From the NCBI GenBank assembly GCA_009768925.2, contig VHIT02000034.1, positions 521,621-585,620 of the forward strand: DNA of 64,000 nt, read 5' to 3'. The notes under the pieces were generated by a model. That model was given only the letters and a program-made list of their open reading frames with translations. It was not told the origin of the DNA and did not search any database. The DNA comes from Cryptosporidium bovis. Taxonomy: Eukaryota > Apicomplexa > Conoidasida > Eucoccidiorida > Cryptosporidiidae. The position numbers and the translations under genes are program-made. Below are positions 49,989 to 61,700 of this stretch, in pieces; within the stretch, counting starts at the first letter, position 1; every line of letters starts with the position of its first letter.

Positions 49989-50495
49989 ATGAAGAATTCA
50001 ATGGTATTTTTTAAAAGAGGTGCAATTTTATTGCTTTTTATTGCAATATTAAGCTCAATTTTTCCTGAATTATTCAAACCAAACTCGGTTATTTTTTATC
50101 AAGCTTCATTTGTTAAATTAAGATCAGTTCAAGTGAGTTTAATTGGTCAAAGTGCGGAATTAACAAAAGAAAAATGCTTAAAATTTGAGAAGTTGCTTCT
50201 TGAAATTCTAATTTTAAGAAATAGTTTGAGGTTTTGGTTAAATTTTGCGGATAAATACTCGAGATTGAGTGAAAGGGAAACAGATGAAAAATTAAAGAAA
50301 AAGTATTCTGAAAAGGAAGAAAAGGGGAATCGAATGGTTCTTAAATATTCAAATGATGTAAGCGAATCACTGGATACGTATGATGATTTATTGAAATTAC
50401 TTTTTGAATGTTTAAAAATTTTTGGTGAACATTTCCATCCATATTCAATCATTAAACGTAATAAGAGCTTGCTGAGATATATTGATTACTATTAG
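49989..50495 (+). CDS. Small secreted protein, 168 residues, unrecognised
   Basis: A short gene starting with ATG at 49989. The N-terminus (MKNSMVFFKRGAILLLFIAILSSI) is a classic signal peptide, or signal anchor if uncleaved, with a basic n-region and hydrophobic h-region. The mature part is about 140 residues, highly charged and helical, with only two Cys (in EKCLKFEK and LFECLKIF). Its final segment is basic-aromatic (FHPYSIIKRNKSLLRYIDYY). No homologue is recognised. It is the first of four consecutive signal-peptide genes that lead to the chromosome end; the spacing before the next gene is 785 bp, so each is probably transcribed alone. Likely a secreted effector or surface-associated small protein; that is inference from its position and signal peptide only. 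Confidence 0.7.
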   Translation: MKNSMVFFKRGAILLLFIAILSSIFPELFKPNSVIFYQASFVKLRSVQVSLIGQSAELTKEKCLKFEKLLLEILILRNSLRFWLNFADKYSRLSERETDEKLKKKYSEKEEKGNRMVLKYSNDVSESLDTYDDLLKLLFECLKIFGEHFHPYSIIKRNKSLLRYIDYY

Positions 50496-51280
50496 TACAT
50501 TCAAAAGTATTATCATTATTTAAAACTGTATATTTAGCTAAAGTACCACACTCAAACAAAGTCAATGTTTCAGGCCACAAAACAGTAAAAATTGAGCATT
50601 AACAATACCTAGACTAGTGTCTATCCGTAAAGTTTTCGAGTATACATATACAATATGGACGCTTAATTGTTTTTAGTAGTGATGTTGCTTTCTCCGTAAA
50701 GTACCATTTATTTTATTCTATCAACTCGAGAAAAAAATGTGTTTTAGTTCCCGCTAATTGTTTTAAAGGTAAATCAACTCCCATTAAAGGTTAAATTGCG
50801 TATATTTTGCACTAATTCAAGTGTGAAATCTAAATTGTATTCAATACTAAATGATTAATATTTTTTCCCGTATTGCATATTCTCGTTCAAATAATTTTGC
50901 TTGAATCGGGAAATGTTAATCGTTTACATATGGCGGTTACAACTAATAAAGGCGGTAAAGTAAAAAGATCTATGCCTTGAGACTCAAAATACAGCCTTAA
51001 AAGAAAGCATGCTCTATGCAGAATAGTTTAGCATTAGATTACGTAATTCTGAATAATATATTTTTGTTTATATATTGCATAAATATAATTCTTGATTTAT
51101 TATTTATGATAAATGTTCCATATTTCTTAAGCAGGTATATTACAATTTTTAAATATATATTCATTGATAAATAATCAGGAGTGTTGTTTTAACGCCTATG
51201 TACTAGAACAGGCAGCGTGGGGAGTTAATAATATAAATTAATAAACTAAAGAAACAAATAAATTTAGAGAGTTCCTAACA
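50496..51280. other. Intergenic region
   Basis: 785 bp of AT-rich DNA between two plus-strand secreted-protein genes. No additional gene, repeat or RNA was recognised. Confidence 0.5.
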
Positions 51281-54200
51281 ATGGTTGCCATTAATTTCTA
51301 TCGCTTGTTTCTGATCCTTTCGACAATACCGGTCATTTACAGATTTGAAATAGCATTTGCGCTTAAGAGCACTATTTCCAATTCTGATCATAGCATAGGG
51401 GGGAGTGTTGGATCGAGTGTAGATGTTGGATCAAGTTCAAGTTCTGTTGTGTATGGTGAAACTGACAAGGAGTCAAGTACACAAGAGTCATCGGGTAACG
51501 ATGAAATTTCCGAGTTAAGTACTGTAAAATCGTCAGATGCTGTTCCTGAAGGTGAATCACTCATTATAGGTGATTCTAGTTTTGTAAGTGGTGGTGTTTC
51601 ACAACATAGTGCTGAATTTGAGACAATGGATAGGCTTCGTGAAGATGAAATTGAAAAGGAAAGCATTCAGTATGGGTATGATAATATTGATGATAGTACA
51701 GATTATAGATTATCACCACAGTTAGTGAAAGATGAAGACTATAGTAGCCCAGTAATTATGGAACCTTTTGATGATAAGTCATCCGTCTCTGAACAGGAAA
51801 AAAAAGAATTGGAATTGATGACCAAAGTTGGTGCTTCAGAATTACCCTTGGTTGAACCTCCAACTGAAAAAGTTGAATCTAGTTCTGTTAGAACTCCAGT
51901 TACCGAAAAAGTCGAGGAAAGTAAAGAAAAATCACCTGAAACTGAAACTCATGGAAAAAGTGAGGAGCAAAAAATGGTTATGGAACCTACATTACAAGAA
52001 TCAAAGGTATATGATGATTCTAAGTCCCCTACATCTGATGTCGTGTTTGAAGAAGTTAGTGAATCAAAACTTCCGAAATTTGCAGAAACTCTTCAAAACG
52101 AGGAGAAAAATATGTTTTCCAATGTAAATATTATTGACTCCTCTCTGAGTTCCGGAATTTCAGAATCTATCGAGTCTAGTGATACAGAATGGGATTCATC
52201 AAAATCAGATATAATCCAAGTGGATGAAACTCGTGTGACTGATAAAAATGATAGTGAGTTAGCAGAAACTAAACTACCTCTCAGCGAAAACACTTCAAAA
52301 TCGCATGTTACAGAATTGAGAAGTTTTTTTGAGGAAAAAAGTAGTGGAAGTGAACCGTACGATTTTATAGAAAAAAGTAAAACACAAACTACAAACTCTG
52401 AATCCTCGTTTGTGAACCCTACCACTGAGGAAATTACACTAACCGAAGATTTATCCACGAATTATCCTCCTAGTAAGAATTTTTTAAATGAAGAAATTGA
52501 TTTAAAAAATACAAATGATGATTTACCATTATATAAGTCAGAAACAATCGAACCACCAACTCCAAGTTCCAGTTTTATTGAAGAAAAGACAGTTGGAAAC
52601 CAGAGGTTTTATTCGGGGCCTTACATCAAGACAAATGCTACAGCTGGAAAAGTCAGTCCCAGAATCGCATCTGTTATTGAAACTTTGGTTGGGCAATTTG
52701 AAAAATATAACTTATATGGAAGTGGAAGTAAAAATAACGCAAGTGTTTCTGGTTCAAACGTAAGGAATATTAAAGATTCATTCGAAGGTTTAAGTGATGA
52801 TAATGAAGCCAAGGCAATACAACCTATAAACCCTGCTGAGGAGGAATATATCTCATCTCTAAAAGCTCAAGCTCCAAACAATACATTCTTATACAAGAAT
52901 AGATATGAGGAAATGAGACTAACAAGGAATTCATTCGGAAAATCTTTATTACAAGTGGAATTGGAAAAAATGAGAGGAATACTTAGAGAAACCATAGGGA
53001 AACAACTTAAATCAGGAGTTTTGGAAAGGTCTACCAATAAAATTAATTATTCAGGAATACCAATAGACGTTCATTCATACAATGAGCACTTGAAAAGTAA
53101 TGTGGGTGGTACTGACAATAATATTAATACTCCCAATAGTAACCCTGAAAGTTCTGTTCAAACGGACAATTTAAATTTACAAAATGAAAATCCAAATTTG
53201 AATACCGAGCTTTCTTCAGAACAACATGATTATAAATTCCTTAATGAATCCGGAGTAATATATCAAGGCAACAAACTCCCTATAGGCGATAGTAAAATAG
53301 AAAAAAGCCTAATAAAAACTCAAACAATAGGTTCTGGTACAGAAAATTATACTAACGTGAAAGCTATTGAAGAAACACCTGAAACAACTAAAAGCGAAAA
53401 TACTGAGGCGGAAAATGAAAGATTAGATATGAACAAAGTAGTGGATATTCCCGTAGAGAACTTTGAGGAAAATTATTCTAACCAAAAAATCACAATTCCA
53501 AAGGGAAATGATAGTTTTGGTAGAATGCCATTCTCGTATATTAATGGAGAATTACCCCTTGACTGGAAATATGGTAACGCCCGTGAAAATACTTCTCGAA
53601 ACAGGTTAAATAATATAGGCCAAAAAAATGAAGCTGCTTTTGGCAATAGAAAACTGGAATTTATCGATCAAGATGATCAATATCCAGAAAACGATAGAGA
53701 ATATAACAAAAACGAGGCAAGTGTTTCGTATTCTAAAGAAATTGAGTTATCACCAGAGGAGGAAAATGAAATAAATCAATGCTATCTCAAAGCAAAAAAA
53801 ATAAAAACTATTAACTTTGGTTTGGATGTTACAGCTAATATCAGAAGTCCGGCCTCAGAAACATTTATAAATGAAGTTAACAAACATAAGGGAAAGATAA
53901 GAGAACTTGTTTTATTCGGGCAAGAAGCAGTTAGAGTTGCGGAAAAGTACAATAAAAAAAGATCATGGAGAGCAAAAACAAAAAAGTTCAAGTTAGATTT
54001 TTTAGAATCATGTTACAATTTCTTAAAGCACACCAAAGCAGTAAAATCACTCATTTATCATATTTCGAATGCTTCTAGCAGAAGTATATTCGATATTATT
54101 GATAAAATCCTACAAAAACACAAGCACAGTAAGCAAAGTTTATTAGTTCAGTGCAAAATTTTGGATCAAGCTTTTTTTTCTCGCAAAAATTCAATAAGAG

Positions 54201-54541
54201 GGAAACTCATGAGAAAAATTTCTGATATGTACTTTGTTGATGTTATCAACGAACAAATAGGTATTTTAATAGATGAGAGATTAAATCCTTTGGTAAATTC
54301 AATAAAATCCAATAAATATACAAGAAAGAAACTGTTAAAAATTATTCCTTCCGTGGATTCTCTAATGGTTAACAAAAAGGGTTATCCTGAACTCTCCCTA
54401 ACAGAGTCTGAAACGAAAAAGAAATCAAACAAATTAGTGATACTATTAAGGAAAATATTTAAGAAGCCCTCATTCTTGAAATCCAAAAAGAAAAATCTTA
54501 AATGTGTGAAGGGAACCAACTGTTGCAAAAAGAACAAATAA
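51281..54541 (+). CDS. Secreted Ser/Glu-rich protein, 1086 residues, unrecognised
   Basis: Starts with ATG at 51281. The first 28 residues (MVAINFYRLFLILSTIPVIYRFEIAFA) form a signal peptide. Residues about 30-820 are acidic, low-complexity sequence rich in Ser, Glu, Thr, Asn and Pro, including SSSSS and many SES, TEK and ETE words but no strict tandem repeat; it resembles an intrinsically disordered, possibly O-glycosylated or phosphorylated linker. A change in composition near residue 825 marks a basic, helical C-terminal domain of about 230 residues with spaced Cys (in NQCYLKAKKIK, LESCYNFLKH, LVQCKILDQ) and a tail ending CVKGTNCCKKNK. Acidic extended region plus basic helical end is the only architecture visible. 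No mucin-type Thr run and no C-terminal hydrophobic GPI signal is seen, so it is probably soluble and secreted. Confidence 0.75.
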   Translation: MVAINFYRLFLILSTIPVIYRFEIAFALKSTISNSDHSIGGSVGSSVDVGSSSSSVVYGETDKESSTQESSGNDEISELSTVKSSDAVPEGESLIIGDSSFVSGGVSQHSAEFETMDRLREDEIEKESIQYGYDNIDDSTDYRLSPQLVKDEDYSSPVIMEPFDDKSSVSEQEKKELELMTKVGASELPLVEPPTEKVESSSVRTPVTEKVEESKEKSPETETHGKSEEQKMVMEPTLQESKVYDDSKSPTSDVVFEEVSESKLPKFAETLQNEEKNMFSNVNIIDSSLSSGISESIESSDTEWDSSKSDIIQVDETRVTDKNDSELAETKLPLSENTSKSHVTELRSFFEEKSSGSEPYDFIEKSKTQTTNSESSFVNPTTEEITLTEDLSTNYPPSKNFLNEEIDLKNTNDDLPLYKSETIEPPTPSSSFIEEKTVGNQRFYSGPYIKTNATAGKVSPRIASVIETLVGQFEKYNLYGSGSKNNASVSGSNVRNIKDSFEGLSDDNEAKAIQPINPAEEEYISSLKAQAPNNTFLYKNRYEEMRLTRNSFGKSLLQVELEKMRGILRETIGKQLKSGVLERSTNKINYSGIPIDVHSYNEHLKSNVGGTDNNINTPNSNPESSVQTDNLNLQNENPNLNTELSSEQHDYKFLNESGVIYQGNKLPIGDSKIEKSLIKTQTIGSGTENYTNVKAIEETPETTKSENTEAENERLDMNKVVDIPVENFEENYSNQKITIPKGNDSFGRMPFSYINGELPLDWKYGNARENTSRNRLNNIGQKNEAAFGNRKLEFIDQDDQYPENDREYNKNEASVSYSKEIELSPEEENEINQCYLKAKKIKTINFGLDVTANIRSPASETFINEVNKHKGKIRELVLFGQEAVRVAEKYNKKRSWRAKTKKFKLDFLESCYNFLKHTKAVKSLIYHISNASSRSIFDIIDKILQKHKHSKQSLLVQCKILDQAFFSRKNSIRGKLMRKISDMYFVDVINEQIGILIDERLNPLVNSIKSNKYTRKKLLKIIPSVDSLMVNKKGYPELSLTESETKKKSNKLVILLRKIFKKPSFLKSKKKNLKCVKGTNCCKKNK

Positions 54542-54900
54542 ATTCAACCAAAAACAGTTTTGGAATACAAAATTGCAAACAAAAGATTAACTTGTAGTTT
54601 CAACTACAGAATATAAAATGAAAACGCATTGAATAATAGGGCACTATTTAGATTTATTGATTTATTATTCATTTTAATTTATAAATACATTTTTTTTGTC
54701 TTAAATTTATATTAACTTTTTGTTTGGATTTGTTGCCCACTTCTAGATGATAATATGTGCAAATTCTATACAAATTCCTTTGTTTTCAAAAGGCAATACA
54801 TGCAAATAATGCAACAATTTACTTTGAACACTGTGATCACCCCAAATTGTTCAAGCAAAAATAAATAATCTATTTTGATATATATTTCATATAAATTTCA
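54542..54900. other. Convergent intergenic region
   Basis: 359 bp between the stops of the Ser/Glu-rich gene (plus) and the lipoyl-like module gene (minus). No structure is seen apart from AT-rich 3' flanks. Confidence 0.5.
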
Positions 54901-57900
54901 TTATAAAGTAGGCTGTTGAATTGTTATAAAAAGTGGTTCCCCTTTTGAAAATTTTTTTTTTAAGGACATATATGTGGAAATTATTTCCATGTCTTTAATT
55001 GCTCTTATTTTTTGAGTTGAAGATTCTTTCTCACCATCCTTACACTGAATAACGGCAAAATACTTTCCTTTATTTATCTTCTTCCCTTTAGAACTAAGAG
55101 TGTATCCATAACCTGTACAAGGGGCTTTAATAACATAATATTTAATATTATGAATGAAAAGAATTTGTAATAACGTTTCACCTTTAGAAATTTGGACTTC
55201 ACTGAGTGACGAATTTGATACATTTTCTTTCTCACCTTCAGTTTCATTATTTTTCCTATAGACATTGTCTTGTAAGATTATAATGTTTTTTCCTGCAATA
55301 AAAGTATAAATTTTGTTATCATCACATTTTATTTGTGTAATGATTTTTTTCTCTTTGATCTTTGTACCAATTTTGTGGTTAAACTGTTTTAACAAATTCC
55401 CGTTGCATGGTGAAATTATATCTTGAATTATTTCCTTTGCTTTAATATTATACGGTTATAAAAAAAAAGTTAAAGTAAATTTTTTCAATAGTTAGAGTTA
55501 AAAGTGTTAATTTTAACTTACTTTCTGTGTTTTCATCATTATTCTTTTGTTTTATCGGAAAAATGGTCTTTGTAACCTTTTCAATTTCAGATTCATCATC
55601 TGACTCCTCAATATTGTCTTTCGATCCTTCCCAATTGAGTTCAGAAGTGTCTACTATAACTATTGGCTGTTTTTTTCTAACAACAGAAGGATTTGGTAAA
55701 AGAGTTGCGAGAATCATGAACGATTTCGTTGCCTGAATCTTTCTTTTTTTTAATTTGCTGTCGTTACATATTACAATTGCTATATTAGTTCCACTCCTTG
55801 CTAAACCAGGAGAATCTGTGTATATCAATAATCCATCACATGGTGATGCTAACACTCTCCAATTATTCCTAATTATAGCTACTGCCTCTCCAGTCTAAAT
55901 TGTTTTAATTTTTTGCGTTAGGGAATAAAATAAAAAGTAACCAAACAATATTAAAGTTTCTTAATTACTGAATAGATAATTAAGAACATTAATAATGTAA
56001 TTTTATAACTTACCTTTACAACGGAATGGTGATCTTTAAAATAATGCGCAACTAGACCACTTTTAACAGATTTTCCATAAGCTGTATCATTTTTATCGTA
56101 ATTATCATCGTTTTTATTTTTACACCTTACTTTGAATACCTTTTCTCTACCTTTTACTGAATTACCAACATCTTTATTAATACTCATCCTACCTTGGCAA
56201 GGTGCGGTAATCAATTGATAATTGCCGTAAATTAAATAGCTTGGGACATGCCTTGATTCATTTATAAGTTTTCCAGAGAGAATTCTTTCATTTTTCAGTA
56301 CCTTAGAATATAGAGTACTGTCTTCCGAGTTGTAACTATCGTTTGATTCAGATTCTTCAAGCCTAATTTTTATGTTAGTAACCTTAATAGAGAAAGGCAT
56401 TATTAAATCTTCAAGTTCACTATTTTTATCTCTTGGTTTCTTTTGTGTCTTATTACACTTTACTGTGGCGAACAGAGTTCCCTGCTCAATTTTTTGACCA
56501 GGTTCGTCCTCTAGTATATTAGTCATTAAAACACCTGAACAAGGAGATCTTACTATCCATTTTGTATTTCCTGAATCCATTAAACCTGAAGTATTAGTAA
56601 TTTTATGTAATTTGTCTTTCTTCATTTTATTCACACTTATTATTGAATAAGTAGCAGCAGCATTTAAAAGTGCATTCCTAATTGCGTCATCTTCCTCTTC
56701 ATTCTTTTTTTCATCTTCGCTTCCATAATCATCGTATTCTTCGGTATCCCTACTATTCTCAACTTCATTCTTAGAACGTTTTTTTTTACTTTTATTTTTT
56801 TCTACATCCGATTTTTTATCAATTTGTTCAATACTATCACCTTTATTTTGAATTTCAAAGTTGTTTACATTATATCCAGTTTCAGGACTTATTGTCTGAT
56901 CAGTTTGATAAATTTGTGGTAATCCAGTGCCTTGGAATTGTGTCACATCATAAATTTGTTTCTGATAATCTAACTCTGCTCCAGCCATTACAGGAGTTAT
57001 TTCCACATCAAATTTAATCAATCCCAAACCTCTGTTAAACTTCTGTCCAATCATTTGTGTCTTGTGGTACAGACTAATTACATTATATAATTTACTGAGA
57101 GATTCATATCTTACATAAGTATAATCATTAAACCACATTCCTAAAACTACATTATCTTGTTCAATTTGATCTGTATCTGGGACATCGGTAATTATTGCAT
57201 TCTCACGAGAAGAAAGCTCAACAGAAAGAATTAATTTATCCATTTCTTTTTTTTTTCTTGAACTTAATATTGAATTTTTTGGCAATTCTTTACATATTAA
57301 TGACAATATATACTTCGGAGATATAGAACCCTGAAAAATTTGTAATTGGAATGTAATTTAATTCATTAATGTCTTAAATAGAGAAATTGTCATAACATAG
57401 TTTTAGTATTAAATTTCATATATTTATTACAGTTATACTGTTATTTCTCTATATTTTGATAATTTAACCTACGTTTATGTTATCTGCAACCAAAACTGTT
57501 CCAGAATTTGTATATATTTGTTCAACAACTGCTCTGCAAGGTGATGTTAATTGAACCTTTTCTTTGTTTTGAGCGATAAAAAATTCTCTGTTTTCTGAGA
57601 AAGATTCAAGAAAACCTAAATCCTAAATATTTAATACATAGTCAATAATAAGTTTAAACGTTGAAACGAGTGTGATTTTTATTTTTGAATCACTTTAATC
57701 TGTTTCCTTTCCTTTTAAATAGCAGTTGGACCACTAATAGTTGAAAAAAACTTACCTCATCTTCTTCTATATGAGATTTGGGATACACTTTGCTAGAAAA
57801 TATCAAAGTCATTGGTTTTATATCGTTTTGCATTATGTATACTCTTCCCCTCAATATTTCATTAATATTATTTTCAAAGTCTAAAGTGCTTGTTCCATTG

Positions 57901-57980
57901 ACAAGTAAATTGGAATATTCCATATAATATGCACAAAGGAAGAGTACAAATAAAATGATATTTTTTGAAGTGAAAATCAT
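54901..57980 (-). CDS. Secreted protein with tandem Cys-bounded lipoyl-like modules (five exons)
   Basis: I assemble five exons from splice signals: 57980-57756, 57622-57473, 57330-56014, 55894-55522 and 55439-54901 (225, 150, 1317, 373 and 539 nt), giving 867 residues. Introns are 133, 142, 119 and 82 bp, each with a GTAAGT- or GTAGGT-type donor; the first three end TAG, CAG and TAG in phase 0, and the last uses an AAG acceptor in phase 1. The N-terminus (MIFTSKNIILFVLFLCAYY) is a signal peptide. Six modules open with [SA]PC and close with a Cys 24-34 residues later: C104-C138, C389-C417, C503-C528, C583-C607, C700-C727, C796-C821. The consensus is [SA]PC.G.l...........G..v..G...a.v+C, resembling half of a biotinyl/lipoyl barrel-sandwich hybrid but with no MKM lysine. 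A Lys/Glu-rich linker (about 300-345) interrupts them. Function unknown. Confidence 0.75.
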
Positions 57981-58779
57981 TTTTTTCTAATATTTATTTA
58001 ATCCACATTCAAGGAAATGAATTTTTCTTACTAAAAACACAGAAAATTCTTTCTAATTCGACTTATTCCAGTATAATTGTACTGTTTTAAGTTTTATTTA
58101 ATTATAAAACTTTGTATATTATTATTTGAATATTCTTATAGTAAACAATTTTAGAATAATCAACTTTGGACACCTGTGTCCGAAAAGAGGTATGACATTT
58201 CTCACACACCCGCCAATATTTTTATCACACAAATGTTCAATTTTTGACATTAAATATTGATAACTTTGGAATAAAGGATAAAGGATAAGTTAAAATTTAA
58301 TTATTCTTATTATTACATAGTTAAATTTATAATTTATACAGTTATCCTTAAAAACAAGTATTTTACGTGTATACGTAGTTTGGGTTGTAAAATAAGCAAA
58401 TAAAGTGTACCAACTTAAAATAAGTAGACATGTTAACAGATATTTGAATTATAATACTATACATACAAATATAATTACAGTACTAGGTAACTAGGTGGAA
58501 TCTGGAAATGGACATGAACTATAGTGTGTTGAACAAAATATTCGATTTTGAGCAATAGGATCGTGGTATGTTGATATTAAACTATCAATTCAATGTAATA
58601 AAGCTAATTTTCCAGTTTATCTATTTCTTCACCGGAATTTAGCTAACATAAGCTTCGTCTCACACTGAAAACAGATATATATGACTATTGGAATAACGAA
58701 AAATGCATCATATGGACAATATTCGCTGATTCAAAATTATTTAGTTTAAATTAGCTCTCACATTATATATTTACTAATA
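57981..58779. other. Intergenic region
   Basis: 799 bp between the start of the module gene and the end of the subtelomeric 1335-residue gene, both on the minus strand. No gene, palindrome or RNA was recognised. Confidence 0.5.
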
Positions 58780-61700
58780 TCAATATTTAAAAGGAGAAAA
58801 TGAGATGCTGCAGATTGACTCAATTTCTATAGGATCAAACTCTTTTGGTAAGTAACTTTTCAGAATATCCGAACATATTTGTGATGTTTTGAAGTTTTTG
58901 GATAGTACTAAGCTTGAGGTTTCTCCATTTAGTTGGGAATTTGAAATGATAACTTTAGCTATTTCGCTTACAACTCTGATAGAGTTGTCAAAAGAGAGTA
59001 CTTCAATGTCATCATTAGTGTCATTTACTCCTTTTATTGGACTATGTCCAGAATAAAGTCCTGTGAACTTGTTAGAGCTTTTATTGTTTTTATTCGAATT
59101 TTTTGATTTTAATAAAGGAAGAAAACTGTCATGGAAGACCCCGAAAAGTCTAATTGCTTCAAGAATCCTTATACCTCTGATCTTGATAGTTTTATCATGC
59201 TTGTCTTTTATTTCAACTCCTTCAAAAATATAATTTTCAATTAATTGTTCAAGTTTCTGAGTAAATTTTGAGTTAGAAAGTTTAAATAATGGAACTTCTG
59301 GTTCATTTTTATCTGGTGAAGGTGATTCTGAAGATTGTGGGGTGTTAAGTGGGTCACCGTTAAGGTTATCATCGAATACAATATCATAGTTAGTCTGTAA
59401 AGAAATATATTTATAAATATAATCTTCTCCATAGTTATTTGAACAAAGTTGAATGTCATTACAAAAATGCCCAATAAATTTATGTTCAATAGGGTTCTCA
59501 TCATGATAAGATAAAGAAAGGCCCTTATAAGTTTTTGTGGATGCTTTTTCGTCATAAACAACAGTTTCGCTGTTCATATTCAAGATATTAGATAATAATG
59601 AAGCAATGTTACACTTTTCAATGAAACCTGGGTCATTCAAATTCTTAAATCCACGAGTTAGATTGATTATGTGAAGTCCAAAGTTTAGAGTTGCTTCAAA
59701 TGACGGCTTTCTTGATATAGGCATTGAATATTTCCTCACAACTTTGTAGATGCAATCCAATTTTGGGACTATTTTTTTTGGAACACTGAAGTAATTAACA
59801 ACATATTTGATGAAAAGTGAACGATCCATGATTTGCGTCGGAAGCTCTTTGTTAGCTAATGAAAATGTTGAAGAACATATCTCATCTACTCCCTTCTCAT
59901 TCAAATCGACTTTCCCCTTGGAGTTAAAGAATTCCAATAAAATTCGCGAACATCTCCTTATCAAATATGGAAATTCTTGAAGAATAATGCCATTAAATAG
60001 GATATTTCTGAGACCAAATACATTATCAGATACATACTTGGAATTGGGCATATCTGAAGAGGAATCTCTTGCTAAAATGAACTCATATCTCAGTGCATTA
60101 CCTGTGAAGGAAGAACTACCAACTGCGGGTATCCGCTCAAAATTTGAATATATATTCACAAACATTATTTTAAGGTCCTCTCCAGTCAACTCACCAAAGT
60201 ATCTTGACCTTTGGATTCTTCTGATAAATTTAGAAAAGAAAAAAGCGAAGTATTTATTAGCTTCACCTATTGAAGGACCTTTTTGGAAACTAAGCCCAAC
60301 AACTTCATTTACAGCATGCTTAATTTCCATGGAAATATCAGCAATATTTTTAATCCAATTTTCTTCATATGCAGATTTTTTTGCAAAATTCCTGATAGAA
60401 AAGGACACAACTTTATCATAGTAGGAGTCATCTACAATTTTTGAAACACGCATACAAAATTGTTTTTGTTTTCCTTGAATTTGTAACTTAGAGAAGAAGG
60501 TTTCAAATTGAAAGTTCTCCATGCATATATTATATTCAGATTTTTTTTGACTATCAAATGAACCAAATCTACAAATATGGGCAAATAAAGGATACACCAT
60601 TAATTGTATTCCAAATATAGAGAAGGAACTTGATGCATATGCATATATCCTTTTCAATTGATTAAAATTAAATCCATAGTTATCAGATGAAATGACCATC
60701 AACCTGATTAGATATGGTAATTCTGAAAACGAATTGGGATATGATGTAAATAGTACGTTTTCACAGATTGACAAAACAGTATCATAAACTCTTGAATATT
60801 CAGCCCTTTTGTTTATCACTAAATCGGCGCATCCAGATGGGGTAAGACTACCTGACACTATTTCAAGTATATCTTTAACTGAAATAACGATGTCTTGCGG
60901 ATTTTTTTCCTCAATTACCTCGTTTGGATTGGATATAGGGCAACTATTCGCTTTACTTTTGGGTAGCCTCACTTTTTCCAAGAGAATTAATGTCAATCTC
61001 AATAATGTTGAGTACAATTTTTGGGTTTTTATAGCTAGTTCTGAATGATTTAAGGCTGTGATACCATTAATATGTTTCTGTTCTTGGTAATGTAACGCCT
61101 TCATAACCTCTTTTATAGCCTTTGCCGGTGGAATTAATCCCTCAGTTCCCTTCAACTGAATTTTGTTTAATTTGTCGATATTCTCCTTTATATCAATATT
61201 CTTTTCTTTATAATCGATTATTTTATGGATAAACTTGGATCTGTGTAGAATTTGAGGAAAGTATTCATTATCTGGAGTTGTTGGTAATACCGAAAGTATT
61301 AAAGCTGTTAGTTCTTCATTTGTGAAGACACTTTCTTTTTTTGATTCAAAACAGTTCTTGATTGCGGAGCAAATACTCCTGGAATCTTTTTGAAAATTAA
61401 CTATCACCCTTTCTCCAGGAATGAACGTATTTTCTGAAAGATCTATAAATTTCGGGAGATTATCAATACAAATTTGCATAAATTTTTCACCAGTCGCAAT
61501 ATATCCTTCTAATAAAACGGCAAGCCTAGTGACCAGATCAAATTCTGGATACATCCCAGTATACGAGGCAGAAAGATGGAAAACGCAAATAGAACCAGAA
61601 ATGAACTCAATTGGGAGTTCTAAATTCTCATTCAGGTACGTTAAATACTGAAGCAAAATAGAATTTGGTGATGTTGGAACAAAAATAGGATTTATAGCTT

